64,000 nt of DNA, from positions 124,001 through 188,000 of the forward strand of contig CAVSZG010000003.1 of NCBI GenBank assembly GCA_963732405.1. Reading direction: 5' to 3'. The notes beneath the pieces were generated by a model. That model made no database searches and was not told where the DNA came from. It worked only from the letters and a program-made list of their open reading frames with translations. The DNA comes from JAUIAI01 sp963732405. Its GTDB lineage: Bacteria; Pseudomonadota; Gammaproteobacteria; Burkholderiales; Burkholderiaceae_E. Positions 32,896-42,738 of this stretch are shown here, piece after piece. The first letter of the stretch is position 1. Every line of letters starts with the position of its first letter. Position numbers and translations under genes: made by a program.

Positions 32896-34848
32896 CTACT
32901 CGCCCAGACCCATCTGGATATAGCCGGTCGGACAGACCTCGGCACAGATATGGCAGCCCACGCATCGGTCGTAGTCGGTGAACACATATCGACCGATGGT
33001 GGCCTCCTTCTTGGGCACTTTCTTCACGGCGATCTGCGGGCAGTAGACCACACAATTGTCACACTCGAAGCACTGGCCACAACTCATGCAACGCTTGGCC
33101 TCGGCCACTGCCTTTTCTTCGGCGAGTACCCGGATGCGTTCGTCGAAATTGCCCAGGGCCGAGTCCCGATTCAGCGTGATGAACTGGCGCTGATTGCGCG
33201 GTGTATAGGTGAAATGACCCAGGAACAGTTCCGAGTGCGGGATGACGTAGCGATCGGACCGGTTGTCGAAGTTGTGCACCACGCCCTTGTTGGCATCGGT
33301 GCCATGCAGGGGCTCCTTGACCGGTTCGAGCACGACACCGTTTTCGACATATTTGCGCAGCAGATCGAACACATGCACATCGATCTTGGGCCGCTTGACC
33401 GCCTCCAGTCCATTCAGGAACCGGTCGATGCCGTCGGCCGCAATCGCACCGTGGCCGATGGCCGTGGTCAGCAGGTGAGGGCGCAGGATATCGCCACCAG
33501 CGAACACGCCTTCATGTTTGGCCACCTGATAGCTGCGGTCGGCGCTGACCGCGCCCTTGCCATTGTCGAACACTTCCAGGCCGGTGAAATCCACGGCCTG
33601 GCCGATCGCCGAGACGATCAGGTCGGCCGGAATGTCTTCCTCGGTACCCTCGATCTGCTTGATCTCGAGCTTGCCGCCCGCCATCTTTGCCTCGCACTGC
33701 GCCACGCGCAGCGCGATGGCTCGTCCATCGTCTCCCTTGACCACGCCCAGAGGCACGAGCCCACCACGGATATCGATGGCCTCGGCCTGCGCCTGCTCGA
33801 CCTCATGGCGGTTCGCCTGCATCTTCTCGACCGGGAAGATCGAGGTCAGCACCACGTCGGCACCTTGTTTGGCCGACATTTCGGCGGCATCCTGGGCCAG
33901 GTAGCCGGTGCCGGGCGCTTCAAAATCGGTGGGCATGGGCTTGTCGATGTGACCCAGCCGGCGCGCGACCGTGGCCACGTCGATCGAAGTGTCGCCACCG
34001 CCGACCACTACGACCCGCCGCCCGACATGGTTCAGGCGGCCGTCGTTGAATGCGCGCAGGAAGGCCGTGGCCGTGACCACGTTGGGCGCGTCACCATCGG
34101 GTACGGGCAGCGCACGACCGGCCTGGGCACCCATGCCCAGGAACACCGCGTCGAAATCCTCGTGCAGTTGCTCGATCGTGATGTCGGTGCCGATCCGGGT
34201 GTTCAGTCGCGCCACCACGCCCAGGTCGAGAATGCGTTTGATCTCGGCGTCCAGGTGCTCGCGCGGCGTGCGAAAGCCCGGAATGCCATAGCGCATCATG
34301 CCGCCGAGCTGCTCACGCTCGTCAAAGATCACCACCGCATGGCCCTTCATGGCGAGCTGATAGGCGCAAGAGAGGCCAGCCGGGCCACCGCCAATCACCG
34401 CCACCTTGCGGCCGGTCGGGGTCGGCGGCGCGGCATAGGCCATGCCATTGTCGATCGCCCAGTCGCCCAGGAAATGCTCTACCGAATTGATGCCGACATG
34501 ATCCTCGACCTGATTCCGATTGCAGCCGCTTTCGCAGGGCGCCGGGCAGACACGACCCATCACCGACGGGAAGGGATTCGCGGCGGTAAGGCGGCGCCAG
34601 GCGTATTCCTGCCAGCTCATCCCGGCGGGCGGCTTCTCGATGCCACGCACGATATTCAGGTATCCCCGGATATCCTCACCCGAGGGGCAGCTTCCCTGGC
34701 AGGGAGGCGTCGACTGGATATAAGTGGGGCATTTGTGGGAATGGTCACCGTCGAAGATGTTCTTGCGGTGATCATTCCATTGATGGTCGCCGTCGCGGTA
34801 GCGGCGGAAGGTCAGTTTGGTTTCGACCGGATTGGGGTTTGTCGACAT
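32896..34848 (-). CDS. dsrL: DsrL, NAD(P)H:acceptor oxidoreductase
   Basis: A 650-residue iron-sulfur flavoprotein similar to the glutamate synthase small subunit. It oxidises DsrAB-bound electrons to NAD+ in sulfur oxidisers and is essential there. Visible parts: N-terminal Fe-S cysteines (CPSGEDI, CPAPCESGCNRN), FAD site (VAVIGGGPAGLSCAYQLA), NAD site (VVVVGGGDTSIDVATVARRLG), and a C-terminal ferredoxin domain with two [4Fe-4S] motifs (CMSCGQCFECDNC; CVGCHICAEVCP). GGAG lies 8 bases before the ATG. Presence of dsrL is one reason to call the pathway oxidative. Confidence 0.94.
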   Translation of the reverse strand: MSTNPNPVETKLTFRRYRDGDHQWNDHRKNIFDGDHSHKCPTYIQSTPPCQGSCPSGEDIRGYLNIVRGIEKPPAGMSWQEYAWRRLTAANPFPSVMGRVCPAPCESGCNRNQVEDHVGINSVEHFLGDWAIDNGMAYAAPPTPTGRKVAVIGGGPAGLSCAYQLAMKGHAVVIFDEREQLGGMMRYGIPGFRTPREHLDAEIKRILDLGVVARLNTRIGTDITIEQLHEDFDAVFLGMGAQAGRALPVPDGDAPNVVTATAFLRAFNDGRLNHVGRRVVVVGGGDTSIDVATVARRLGHIDKPMPTDFEAPGTGYLAQDAAEMSAKQGADVVLTSIFPVEKMQANRHEVEQAQAEAIDIRGGLVPLGVVKGDDGRAIALRVAQCEAKMAGGKLEIKQIEGTEEDIPADLIVSAIGQAVDFTGLEVFDNGKGAVSADRSYQVAKHEGVFAGGDILRPHLLTTAIGHGAIAADGIDRFLNGLEAVKRPKIDVHVFDLLRKYVENGVVLEPVKEPLHGTDANKGVVHNFDNRSDRYVIPHSELFLGHFTYTPRNQRQFITLNRDSALGNFDERIRVLAEEKAVAEAKRCMSCGQCFECDNCVVYCPQIAVKKVPKKEATIGRYVFTDYDRCVGCHICAEVCPTGYIQMGLGE

Positions 34849-34864
34849 CGATTCACTCCGAGGA

Positions 34865-36403
<1,539 letters not shown>

Positions 36404-36404
36404 G

Positions 36405-37145
36405 TCAGCGCGATCCTTTGTCGAGTCTGGCGGCCCAGCCAGCGAGATGGCGCGTCTCGCGCGGATTGTCGACCTGGTAACGCGAGGGCGAGAAAAACAG
36501 GCCTGGCGCGTGCAACAGTTTGGAAAACGGAAAGATGATCATCAGGCCCGCGACCAGCATCAGATGCACGAACAAGGGCAGACTGACCGGCAGCGGCTTG
36601 ACATCCAATTGCAACAGACCGATGAAAAAAGCCTTCACGCCAACGATGTCGATAGGAGTCACCCACTTCATCATGAGCCCCGAGGCACCGATGGCCAGCA
36701 ACAACACCAGCATCAGATAGTCGGAGTGGGTTGATATATACCGGATCCGTTCGACCGCAAAGCGCCGCACGAGCAGACCGGCCAGGCCAACCATCATGAC
36801 GAAGGCGGCATACACGCCGAACATCTGCAGCGCCACGACCCACGACCAAACCGGCTCAACGAAATAGCGCAGGTGGCGAATCAGCACCAGGGCCAGGCCG
36901 GCATGAAACGCCCAGCCCAGCGCCCAGATCCAGAGATTGCCCTTGAACAGGCTCTCGAAGAACACCACCTCCCGGATCATCCGACCGGTAACGCCGGTCA
37001 AGGTGGTCGGTGCCGGGGTGGTTGGTATCTTCAGCGGCGCGGGTGTTCGGGCATAGTCGAACACCTTGAAGAGCAGGCCGGCACTGAACACCAGCGATGC
37101 CGCGTAAAACAGCACCGCAAAGAATCCGCCGGCCAGCATCGACAT
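36405..37145 (-). CDS. dsrM: DsrM, membrane cytochrome b subunit
   Basis: A 246-residue membrane protein with about five helices, a NarI-like haem b subunit that links DsrK to quinone. His residues in WALGWAFHAGLALVLIRHLRYF and in LFVHLMLVAGLMIIFPFSKLLHAPG are probable haem ligands. It starts 16 bases after dsrC. Confidence 0.92.
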   Translation of the reverse strand: MSMLAGGFFAVLFYAASLVFSAGLLFKVFDYARTPAPLKIPTTPAPTTLTGVTGRMIREVVFFESLFKGNLWIWALGWAFHAGLALVLIRHLRYFVEPVWSWVVALQMFGVYAAFVMMVGLAGLLVRRFAVERIRYISTHSDYLMLVLLLAIGASGLMMKWVTPIDIVGVKAFFIGLLQLDVKPLPVSLPLFVHLMLVAGLMIIFPFSKLLHAPGLFFSPSRYQVDNPRETRHLAGWAARLDKGSR

Positions 37146-37161
37146 GGTTCAGCCTGCCTGC

Positions 37162-37497
37162 TCAGACGCAGCCGGTCGGCTTGGGCAGGCCGGCGATCTT
37201 GCAGGCCTGCTTGGCTGGTCCGTAAGGGAACAACTCATAGAGGTAGGCGCTGTTGCCCTTGTCGGCGCCCAGCTTCTTGCCGATCGCCTTGGTCAGCACC
37301 CGCACGGCCGGTGCGATCTGGAATTCGTCGTAGTACTCGCGCAGGAAATTGACCACTTCCCAGCGGCTCTCATCCAGGTCGATGGATTCGGCCTTGGCGA
37401 TCTCGGCCGCGACCTCCTCGCTCCAGTCAGACAGATTGACCAGATAACCCTCTTCATCGGTCTCGATACTTTTGCCAGACACTTCGATCGTTGCCAT
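37162..37497 (-). CDS. dsrC: DsrC, sulfur-carrier protein
   Basis: A 111-residue DsrC. Both redox cysteines of the C-terminal arm are present: Cys99 (AKQACKIAG) and the penultimate Cys110 (PTGCV), so it is a true DsrC and not a TusE-only paralogue. It binds sulfur as trisulfide between the two cysteines and delivers it to DsrAB. The ribosome site AAGGAAG precedes the ATG. A strong hairpin lies just upstream, between dsrH and dsrC. Confidence 0.95.
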   Translation of the reverse strand: MATIEVSGKSIETDEEGYLVNLSDWSEEVAAEIAKAESIDLDESRWEVVNFLREYYDEFQIAPAVRVLTKAIGKKLGADKGNSAYLYELFPYGPAKQACKIAGLPKPTGCV

Positions 37498-37536
37498 TGC
37501 CAGCTTCCTTTATAAAAAATTGCTTGTTGAAAGCGC

Positions 37537-37556
37537 TCAGCGCCTGATGGCGCTGA
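37537..37556 (-). promoter_or_regulatory. Intra-operon hairpin between dsrH and dsrC
   Basis: On the minus strand TCAGCGCC-ATCA-GGCGCTGA forms a perfect 8-bp stem with a 4-base loop, about 50 bases before dsrC. Sixteen to twenty bases later comes a run of six U in the leader. It could be a partial terminator, an RNase processing or stability site, or mark an internal promoter for dsrC, which is needed at high level. Confidence 0.55.
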
Positions 37557-37565
37557 CCACGGGTT

Positions 37566-37865
37566 TCAGAGCCAGGACTGATTGTTCGGATGTTGAACCA
37601 CGAGATCCACGAAGCCGTCGTAGTCGATACATTTCACGCCCTCGAGCACCCGGTCGCCAAGTCCGCGCGCTTCCAGATCCGGCATTAGCGCGTAGACCGG
37701 CACCGCCGGCATCGCGGCGTCCAGCAATGAATTGGCCGAGTCGCCCCGAGCCGCCGCATAAACCGCGTCCTCGATGAGCAGTACCACACCCTCTGCTGCA
37801 TGATTCAGGGCGCTCTGCAGGGCATTGCTCGCACTGGCTGATTTGTTCACGATATGAAGCATCAC
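37566..37865 (-). CDS. dsrH: DsrH sulfur transfer subunit
   Basis: A 99-residue TusB-like protein of the DsrEFH hetero-hexamer, which receives sulfur from TusA and passes it to DsrC. The end motif GVKCIDYDGFVDLVVQHPN carries the conserved Cys of the DsrH/TusB family. Only 9 bases separate it from dsrF. Confidence 0.92.
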   Translation of the reverse strand: MMLHIVNKSASASNALQSALNHAAEGVVLLIEDAVYAAARGDSANSLLDAAMPAVPVYALMPDLEARGLGDRVLEGVKCIDYDGFVDLVVQHPNNQSWL

Positions 37866-37874
37866 CGATCTCCG

Positions 37875-38240
37875 TCAGAACGAGAACACGACGTCCTGCG
37901 CCCGCATCAGCTCGGCAAGCCCATCGGCGCTGAGCACCTCGACATCCACGACCAGATCATCGGTTGTGAGACCACGCGCCTGCAGCGAAGCGGCGTCGAC
38001 ATAGAGTTTTTCAACGTCATAGCCTTCGAGTGCGCGATAGGTCGGCGAGAAATTCTTGGTCTCGATACCTTTGGTATTCATGCCTTTTTTGAGCTGCCAG
38101 ACGCCGTCGTCCATGAACACCACCGACACATCCTGATCGAAGGCGGCCGTGATGAGCACCACTTCAAGCGACTCCAGCGCATAAATGGATCCGTGCGGCG
38201 CCTTTCGATTCACGAACATGAATTTTTTGGTCGTCGACAT
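37875..38240 (-). CDS. dsrF: DsrF sulfur transfer subunit
   Basis: A 121-residue TusC-like protein of DsrEFH (KKFMFVNRKAPHGSIYALESLEVVLITAAFDQDVSVVFMDDGVW). As in known DsrF, no catalytic Cys is seen in the DsrE position; it is structural in the complex. The gene lies 3 bases after dsrE. Confidence 0.92.
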   Translation of the reverse strand: MSTTKKFMFVNRKAPHGSIYALESLEVVLITAAFDQDVSVVFMDDGVWQLKKGMNTKGIETKNFSPTYRALEGYDVEKLYVDAASLQARGLTTDDLVVDVEVLSADGLAELMRAQDVVFSF

Positions 38241-38243
38241 GGT

Positions 38244-38603
38244 TCAGTCTCCGAAAGTGACCATGCGGTCGGCCTCGATGCCGGCCTCGACCAACTGGCC
38301 AAGGCCCGAGATCCGAAACCCTGGCGCGAGCAGTTCGTCCTGGATGCCGCGGCGTAATGCTGCCGCCACGCAGACCACCAGATCTACCCCATGCTCTTGC
38401 GCCATCTTGGACCAGCGCGCCACGATGTTGCGATCGTCCTGGGGCGGTTCGGTCAGGCGCGTGGCGTTGTTCACGCCGTCATGGTAGAAAAACACGCGCT
38501 GGACCTCGTGGCCGCGAGCCAGCGCGGCACGGCAGAACAGATACGCCGTGTCGCTGGCCTGATGCTGGTAAGGCCCTTCATTCACGAGCACCGCAATCTT
38601 CAT
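38244..38603 (-). CDS. dsrE: DsrE sulfur transfer subunit
   Basis: A 119-residue TusD-like protein with the active Cys in VDLVVCVAAALRRGI, the persulfide-carrying residue of DsrE. It starts MKIAVLVNEGPYQHQ and follows dsrB by 9 bases. Presence of dsrEFH is characteristic of the oxidative Dsr pathway and absent from sulfate reducers. Confidence 0.93.
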   Translation of the reverse strand: MKIAVLVNEGPYQHQASDTAYLFCRAALARGHEVQRVFFYHDGVNNATRLTEPPQDDRNIVARWSKMAQEHGVDLVVCVAAALRRGIQDELLAPGFRISGLGQLVEAGIEADRMVTFGD

Positions 38604-38612
38604 GGCAGCCCC

Positions 38613-39704
38613 TCAGAAGCGCATATGGGCCGAGGCGTTGAGCGTTGCTCGTGAGCCCCGCCAGTCGTCGATCAGATACTTGGTGAACGGCAGCCCGGTC
38701 TTCTCGAAAAAGCGCGGCCAGCCGATCCGCTCGATCCAGTCGGCCATCCGTTCCCAGGAACGCGCGTCGTCCTTGTAGGCCCGAAGAATACGACCGACCA
38801 TTTCGTTGACTTCCGGCCAGCGCGGCGGATTGTTCGGCAGCCCACTGGCGACCATCTTCATGAAGGTGGGTTTGCCGCGGGCATTGGAATTCTTGCCGCC
38901 GACCCAGATCGCGAATTTTGAATGCTCAGGATCGTTGATCTGCATGGGCGGGCAGGGTGGGTAGCAGGCACCGCAGCACACGCATTTTTTCTCGTCCACT
39001 TCAAGCGAGGGCTTGCCATTGACCAGTGCCGGCCGGATCGCTGCGACCGGGCAGCGCGCGACCACGGCCGGGCGCTCGCAGACATTGGCCACCAGATCAT
39101 GATTGATCTTGGGCGGCTTGGTGTGCTGCACGATGATCGCGATGTCGGCCTGGCCGCCACAGTTGATTTCGCAGCAGGAGGTTGACAGATGCACGCGATT
39201 GGGCATTTCCTCGCGCTTGAATTCCAGGATCAGGTCATCCATCAAGGCCTTGACCACGCCGGAGGCGTCGGTACCGGGAATGTCGCAGTGCAGCCAGCCC
39301 TGGGTGTGCGCGATCATCGAGATCGAATTGCCCGTGCCGCCAACCGGGAAGCCGGCTGTTTCGAGCGCCTGGATCAGGGGGGCGACCTTGGCTTGCTCGG
39401 TCACCATGAACTCGATGTTCGAGCGGATGGTGAAGCGGACGTGCCCTTCGGCGTATTGGTCGGCGATGTCGCAGAGGGTGCGGATGGTGTAGACGTCCAT
39501 CTGACGCTGCGTGCCCGCCCGAATCGTCCAGACCTGCTCGCCGGTATTCGATTCGTGACGAAGCACGCCGGGGCGCGGGCGATCATGACGCTTCCAGTTG
39601 CCATAGTTCCGGATCAGGGCCGGGTGCATGTACTGGCGATTGTCAGGAACGCCGGTTTCTTTGGCGCGGCGCGGCGTGGCCGGTTTGGTGATCACTTCGG
39701 TCAT
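38613..39704 (-). CDS. dsrB: Reverse dissimilatory sulfite reductase, beta subunit
   Basis: A 363-residue DsrB. Sirohaem-domain cysteines are in LSTSCCEINCGGQADI, followed by an inserted ferredoxin domain (CPVAAIRP; CVCCGACYPPCPP). With DsrA it forms the alpha2beta2 enzyme that oxidises sulfane sulfur, delivered by DsrC, to sulfite. The start lies 45 bases after dsrA. Confidence 0.94.
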   Translation of the reverse strand: MTEVITKPATPRRAKETGVPDNRQYMHPALIRNYGNWKRHDRPRPGVLRHESNTGEQVWTIRAGTQRQMDVYTIRTLCDIADQYAEGHVRFTIRSNIEFMVTEQAKVAPLIQALETAGFPVGGTGNSISMIAHTQGWLHCDIPGTDASGVVKALMDDLILEFKREEMPNRVHLSTSCCEINCGGQADIAIIVQHTKPPKINHDLVANVCERPAVVARCPVAAIRPALVNGKPSLEVDEKKCVCCGACYPPCPPMQINDPEHSKFAIWVGGKNSNARGKPTFMKMVASGLPNNPPRWPEVNEMVGRILRAYKDDARSWERMADWIERIGWPRFFEKTGLPFTKYLIDDWRGSRATLNASAHMRF

Positions 39705-39749
39705 GCTGTGTGTCTCCTGCTGGCGAGGGGCGGAGCGGTTGGCGGGGGG

Positions 39750-41045
39750 TCAGGCGCTCTTGCGCCGCGCCTCGAGCTTGGCGACTTCATCGTCCCAGCC
39801 ATCCATGCGCACATACGGATTGGTCCGCGGATGCGAGACCATGTTCGGATCAACCTCCACCTCGATACCCTCCAGGAAATTCACCAGACCGATACGCTCG
39901 ATCATTTCGCCGGTGCGTTCGTGTTCCAGCGCGTTGTCGGCAAAGAATTCGACGATTCGCTGACCCAGATCAACCAGCGCCTCACGGTCTTCGTCGGTGG
40001 CCAGGGGCATGAAGGGAACGACCACCGTGCCCATCAGGTCGCCGATCTTCAGGGTTCGTTTGCCACCGACGAGGATGGTCGCGCCCTTGTCATTGCCCGG
40101 TGCCAGCGCGCCGGTCATCACGTTGATGCAGTGCATGCAGCGCACGCAGTCGCGATTGTCGATTTCGAGTGCCTGGGCATCGTTGACGGCGACGCTCGAG
40201 ATCGAGTCGGCGCTGCGCACCTCGGAGATGTCCTTGATCTGGATGGCCTTGGTGGGGCAACGGGCGATCACGTCATTGATCAACTCGTTCATGCCGTGTT
40301 TGTCGAACCAGGCACGGGCCAGCGATTCGTCGGTGCGGATGTTGTCGCGCCAGGTACCGATCACAGCCATGTCGGCCCGCTGCACCGAGTTCATGCAGTC
40401 ATTCGGGCAACCCGAGAACTTGAACTTGAACTTGTAGGGCAGGGCGGGGCGATGGATATCGTCCAGGAAGCTGTTTAATACGGTACGATGCGCGGCCGCT
40501 TCGTCATAACACGATTGCTCGCAGCGCGCGGCACCCACGCAGGACATCGCGGTGCGAACCGCCGGGCCCGCGCCGCCCAGGTCGAAGCCCAACTCATTGA
40601 GCTCGTCGAAGGCACCCTGGACATTGGCGCTGGTTGCGCCCTGGAACATGATGTCGCCCGACTGGCCATGAAACGCAATGAGGCCCGATCCATGGCGCTC
40701 CCAGATATCGGCCATGTCGCGCAGCAGCTTGGTGTTGTAATGCATGCCGGGGGGCGGCATCACGCGCAGGGTATGAAATTCTGCGGCATCCGGAAACTTC
40801 GGTTTGCCGTTTTCGTCCTTGAGTTCGGTGAAGCGCGGGATGATGCCGCCACCATAGCCGTAGACGCTGACGGTGCCGCCCTTCCAGTAGCCCTTGCGGG
40901 TTTCGTAGGAGGTCTCGAGCTGGCCCATGACATCGACCATGTAGTCCTTGTCTTTTGCCAGACGCTTGAGTCCGGTCACGAAGCTCGGCCAGGGCCCGGT
41001 TTCGAGCTGGTCCAGCATTGGCGTATCGTGCATCTTCTTGGCCAT
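39750..41045 (-). CDS. dsrA: Reverse dissimilatory sulfite reductase, alpha subunit
   Basis: A 431-residue DsrA. The sirohaem/[4Fe-4S] cysteines are in CVGAARCEQSCYDE and CPNDCMNSVQRAD, and the extra ferredoxin domain is marked by CVRCMHCINVMTGAL. The ATG at 41045 has GGAGG 5 bases upstream; the longer frame upstream is not used. It is the first gene of a thirteen-gene minus-strand operon with short gaps or overlaps. Whether the enzyme runs oxidatively is inferred from dsrEFH and dsrL. Confidence 0.95.
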   Translation of the reverse strand: MAKKMHDTPMLDQLETGPWPSFVTGLKRLAKDKDYMVDVMGQLETSYETRKGYWKGGTVSVYGYGGGIIPRFTELKDENGKPKFPDAAEFHTLRVMPPPGMHYNTKLLRDMADIWERHGSGLIAFHGQSGDIMFQGATSANVQGAFDELNELGFDLGGAGPAVRTAMSCVGAARCEQSCYDEAAAHRTVLNSFLDDIHRPALPYKFKFKFSGCPNDCMNSVQRADMAVIGTWRDNIRTDESLARAWFDKHGMNELINDVIARCPTKAIQIKDISEVRSADSISSVAVNDAQALEIDNRDCVRCMHCINVMTGALAPGNDKGATILVGGKRTLKIGDLMGTVVVPFMPLATDEDREALVDLGQRIVEFFADNALEHERTGEMIERIGLVNFLEGIEVEVDPNMVSHPRTNPYVRMDGWDDEVAKLEARRKSA

Positions 41046-41278
41046 GTCACCTCCGGTATGAGTCCGTTTTGCCTTGCAGGGCCAATGGGCATGGGCTGGC
41101 GGCAAGGCCTTGCCTGCATCAGGGCAATGCTAAGCAGGCCCATCCTGACAATCTATCCCCCCGTCGGCTACTCGGGGATGCCGTATGGCGTGACGATGCT
41201 ACGCCCAACGGGTAGTAGCGCGACCACTCGCCCCGGGGATAGACGCCCGGAGCGCCAGACCGCCCAATGCGAGGTGAC
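41046..41278. promoter_or_regulatory. Divergent control region between dsrA and the plus-strand cluster
   Basis: These 233 bases separate two divergently read operons. They contain three related G/C-rich elements: ATCCCC (41155-41160) paired with GGGGAT (41174-41179); a near-perfect palindrome CTACGCCCAACGGGTAG (41199-41215); and GGGGATAG (41235-41242), the complement of CTATCCCC at 41153. Repetition on both sides suggests sites for a dimeric regulator such as the NarL-type protein. No clear -35/-10 pair was recognised. Confidence 0.5.
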
Positions 41279-41554
41279 ATGGAAAGGACAGAGACGACAT
41301 CACTGGCCCACCTCACGGTGCCGATGGGTGGCCAGACGATCGAACTGCAGGAGATCCGCTATCCCGGTGGCGGCATACCGCTGCTCAGAACCCGGATCCG
41401 GGAGGGGCGTCGCTTCACCATCTTTGACATTGACCCGCAAACCGCTCGCGACTGGGCCGATGCATTGCAGGCCTGGGCCCGCACCCAGACCGGGTTGCCT
41501 GTCGCCGGTAGCGGCGGCGGTACCGACGCGGCGACGCCGCCCGCGCAGGGCTGA
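41279..41554 (+). CDS. Small conserved hypothetical protein, first gene of dsr-divergent operon
   Basis: A 91-residue soluble protein starting METRTET-like (MERTETTSL) at 41279, with GAGGTGAC just before the ATG. It contains IELQEIRYPGGGIPLLRTRIREG and FTIFDIDPQTARDWADALQAW, a compact beta-beta-alpha arrangement with a Gly/Ala-rich tail. I do not recognise a named family. It is followed after 7 bases by the Cas6-like gene and shares the divergent control region with dsrA, so a role tied to sulfur oxidation is inferred from position. Confidence 0.65.
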   Translation: MERTETTSLAHLTVPMGGQTIELQEIRYPGGGIPLLRTRIREGRRFTIFDIDPQTARDWADALQAWARTQTGLPVAGSGGGTDAATPPAQG

Positions 41555-41561
41555 TACACCC

Positions 41562-42173
41562 ATGACCGGCACCAACCCCATCGAGATGACCGACCTGGTC
41601 TATGAGTTGCACGGCAACGCGGTGCCGCTCGACTATCCGGCCGCCATCTGGTCGGCGTTGGTGGAGCGTCTGCCCTGGTTGGCCGGCGAGGCGGGCGCCG
41701 GCATTCACCCGCTGCGTACCGTGTCCGGCGACCAACGTCGCGCCCTGCTGTCGCGACGATCGCGCCTCGTGTTGCGCCTGCCCCGGGCGCGTGCGGCCGA
41801 GGCGGCGGCTTTGCCTGATCGGGCCATCATGCTGGCGGACGAAACTGTCACGGTGGGTGAGGCCCGCGAGCGGCCGATCACACCCTGGCCGACATTGAAT
41901 GCCTTATTCGTGGCCAGCGACAGTTCGAACGACGCGGATTTCGACGCCGAGATGCGGGCGGCCATTGCCGAGCTTGGCCCGAGGATCCGATTGATCTGTG
42001 GTCGTCGCCAGTCCCGGGCGCTGGGTGACCAGACCGTCACCGGGGCCAGTGTCGTGTTGCATGATCTGGACCCTGATACATCATTGCATCTGCAGTACAG
42101 CGGCCTCGGTTCGCTGCGTCACTATGGCTGCGGCATTTTCGTGCCGCACAAGATCATCAGCGGCATCTATTGA
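41562..42173 (+). CDS. Cas6/Cmx6-like RAMP-fold protein without CRISPR
   Basis: A 203-residue protein with the pattern of the Cas6/Cmx6 (type I-MYXAN) family. The N-terminal TDLVYELHGNAVPLDYPAAIWSALV and the following LPWLAGEAGAGIHPLRTV are the first ferredoxin-like fold, LLSRRSRLVLRLPRARA is a typical basic strand, and the C-terminus YSGLGSLRHYGCGIFVPHKI is the Gly-rich loop that marks RAMP/Cas6 proteins (about residues 179-198). No CRISPR repeat or other cas gene is in the window. It lies between the small dsr-divergent protein and the TusA-TusA gene. Recognition is by remembered family pattern; RNA cleavage is not implied. Confidence 0.6.
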   Translation: MTGTNPIEMTDLVYELHGNAVPLDYPAAIWSALVERLPWLAGEAGAGIHPLRTVSGDQRRALLSRRSRLVLRLPRARAAEAAALPDRAIMLADETVTVGEARERPITPWPTLNALFVASDSSNDADFDAEMRAAIAELGPRIRLICGRRQSRALGDQTVTGASVVLHDLDPDTSLHLQYSGLGSLRHYGCGIFVPHKIISGIY

Positions 42174-42216
42174 GCGGCGATCCGATCGCGGGCGCACCAA
42201 CGTCACAGGAGAGGAC

Positions 42217-42705
42217 ATGAGCGAATCCGAGCACAGACCCCCCGGCGTCACGCTTGACATGACGGGTCAGCATTGCCCCGGCCCCATCATCGGCGTCAAG
42301 AAGCTGATCATGGAGATGGATCAAGGCGAGGTGTTGATGCTGCTGGCCGATTGCCCGGCCACCAGCGATGACCTGTTTGCCTGGGCCCAACGCACCGGCA
42401 ACCGCGTGCTGCGAACCGAACGGCGGGCCAATGGCGCCACGGCCTACTACATTCAGCGCGGCGGCGACGTCAAGCCAGCCCCGGATGCCCAGCTCGACAT
42501 GCGAGGCATCGTCTGCCCGGCGCCGATCGTGCAGGCCCGAGCCCTGCTCAATTCATTGCCCCCCGGCAGTCTGCTCAAGCTCATCAGCAACTGCCCGGGC
42601 GACCGCGCCGATGTGGAAGGCTGGGCACGACACACCGGGGTCGAACTCGAAGCAGTCGTTGAACTGGGCGCCCACGAGTGGGAGTTTTACCTGCGCCGCG
42701 CCTGA
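42217..42705 (+). CDS. Tandem TusA-TusA sulfur carrier fusion
   Basis: A 162-residue protein made of two complete TusA-like domains. The first has Cys20 in TGQHCPGPIIGVKKLI and the second Cys100 in RGIVCPAPIVQARALL; each is followed by the usual strand-helix-strand (GEVLMLLADCPATSDDLFAWAQRTGN; GSLLKLISNCPGDRADVEGWARHTG). Both sulfur-binding CPxP motifs are intact. Typical TusA is a single domain of about 75-80 residues. AGGAGAGG precedes the ATG. A fused pair may hand sulfur between its own two cysteines or bind a dimeric partner. Confidence 0.85.
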   Translation: MSESEHRPPGVTLDMTGQHCPGPIIGVKKLIMEMDQGEVLMLLADCPATSDDLFAWAQRTGNRVLRTERRANGATAYYIQRGGDVKPAPDAQLDMRGIVCPAPIVQARALLNSLPPGSLLKLISNCPGDRADVEGWARHTGVELEAVVELGAHEWEFYLRRA

Positions 42706-42738
42706 GGCGATCCTCCTGCCCAACCGGAAGCAAACACC

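Noticed and set aside
41562..42173. Cas6-like gene as evidence for a local CRISPR-Cas system
   Set aside because: No repeats and no other cas gene occur in 64 kb.
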